The notes under the pieces are model-generated. The model was not told the DNA's origin, did not search any database, and saw only the letters and a list, made by a program, of their open reading frames with translations. Shown here piece after piece: positions 5,172 to 5,628 of a stretch of 5,628 bases of DNA; the stretch's first letter is position 1; each line of letters opens with the position of its first letter. Origin of the DNA: Anaerolinea thermophila (lineage in GTDB: Bacteria > Chloroflexota > Anaerolineae > Anaerolineales > Villigracilaceae); contig DYLB01000127.1 of the NCBI GenBank assembly GCA_020722305.1, positions 1 to 5,628 of the forward strand, in the 5' to 3' direction. The position numbers and the translations under genes are program-made.

Positions 5172-5628
5172 ATGGCTGTCCCATATCCGATTACAGAAGA
5201 CTTGCTGGTCTCTGAACTTTGGACTCGGGATGTTCCCTTTTTGATGGGAGAACAAACCAGCCCCGCCCCCCTGCTCGACCCCGCGACTCTCATCCAGTCG
5301 CTGGCGCAGAGCGAGGAGGCGCGCCTGCGGATGGCGTTGATTCCGCTGTTTTTGCGTCACCCCGAATTTTCCAGCGAAGCGGTCAAAGCGGATGAAAATC
5401 TATCGCCGTCGAATCAACTTTACCTTCGCTTTTATTACACCGCATCCGTCCTTCTTCAACAGAAGTATTTGGAACGATTGGTCAAAATCTTTGGCGAGCA
5501 AGCGCAATTACCCGATTTGTTTTCGGAGAAATTGGGCTTCTCGCTTGGGGCAGACCCCGATGAGGCGCTTGTCCGCTTGGGAAAACGGCATCAGGTTTTG
5601 AGTGCACGGATCATCAACTGGGCTGGCA
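5172..5628 (+). CDS. Unrecognised helical protein, N-terminal 152 residues, runs off the window
   Basis: An uninterrupted frame runs from ATG 5172 to the window edge with no stop. I do not recognise the family with certainty. The visible part is soluble and predicted mainly helical: an N-terminal segment (E-L-W-T-R-D-V-P-F-L-M-G), then helices such as E-A-R-L-R-M-A-L-I-P-L-F-L-R-H-P-E-F, L-Y-L-R-F-Y-Y-T-A-S-V-L-L-Q-Q-K-Y, and L-P-D-L-F-S-E-K-L-G. There is no signal peptide, membrane segment or metal-binding cysteine pattern. The amphipathic, codon-consistent sequence argues that it is real. It starts 27 bases after the thioesterase remnant stop; AGAGG (5155-5159) is a weak ribosome site. Codon use is less GC-rich than in the protease, more like the TA genes, so it may also be accessory. 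No function is assigned. Confidence 0.72.
   Translation, partial: MAVPYPITEDLLVSELWTRDVPFLMGEQTSPAPLLDPATLIQSLAQSEEARLRMALIPLFLRHPEFSSEAVKADENLSPSNQLYLRFYYTASVLLQQKYLERLVKIFGEQAQLPDLFSEKLGFSLGADPDEALVRLGKRHQVLSARIINWAG

Overview
The window is bacterial: genes are tightly packed on one strand with short gaps, Shine-Dalgarno sites, and mostly GC-rich codons. The PaaI-type thioesterase, the small FAD-subunit gene, the PreP-type M16C protease and the degenerate xanthine-dehydrogenase-like ferredoxin domain together remind me of Anaerolineae-like Chloroflexota, probably a metagenome-derived contig. This placement is inference from style and gene content, not proof. All supported genes are on the + strand.

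Layout: (1) 2-217, the C-terminal part of a PaaI/hotdog thioesterase, cut by the window edge. (2) 218-286, a short control region with a TATAAT box inside the loop of a perfect 10-bp inverted repeat. (3) 287-1051, a small CoxM/XdhB-type FAD-binding subunit of a molybdenum hydroxylase, with an AT-rich palindromic repeat embedded in frame. (4) 1058-1789, an MntA/HepT (nucleotidyltransferase/HEPN) toxin-antitoxin pair. The hepT frame is broken near 1729, and its normal-looking C-terminal tail continues in another frame to 1789. (5) 1871-4765, a complete M16C (PreP-like) zinc peptidase. (6) 4784-5144, a mosaic: the N-terminal ferredoxin-like domain of a xanthine dehydrogenase family protein with all four cluster cysteines replaced, joined in frame to an internal fragment of a PaaI thioesterase that is itself frameshifted near 5042 and truncated. 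(7) 5172-end, the start of an unrecognised helical protein, open at the window edge.

How they fit together: genes 3 and 6 look like worn parts of one molybdenum-hydroxylase system, now separated by a toxin-antitoxin cassette and a protease gene. No molybdopterin subunit is visible, so a working enzyme cannot be assembled from this window alone. The TA pair looks like an accessory insertion. The protease is probably an independent housekeeping peptide-degrading enzyme. Two single-base frame breaks plus a gene fusion within about 3.5 kb indicate either real gene decay and recombination or errors in the assembly; raw reads would separate these. I see no CRISPR array, tRNA, rRNA, transposase or convincing intrinsic terminator, and no gap longer than 300 bases.
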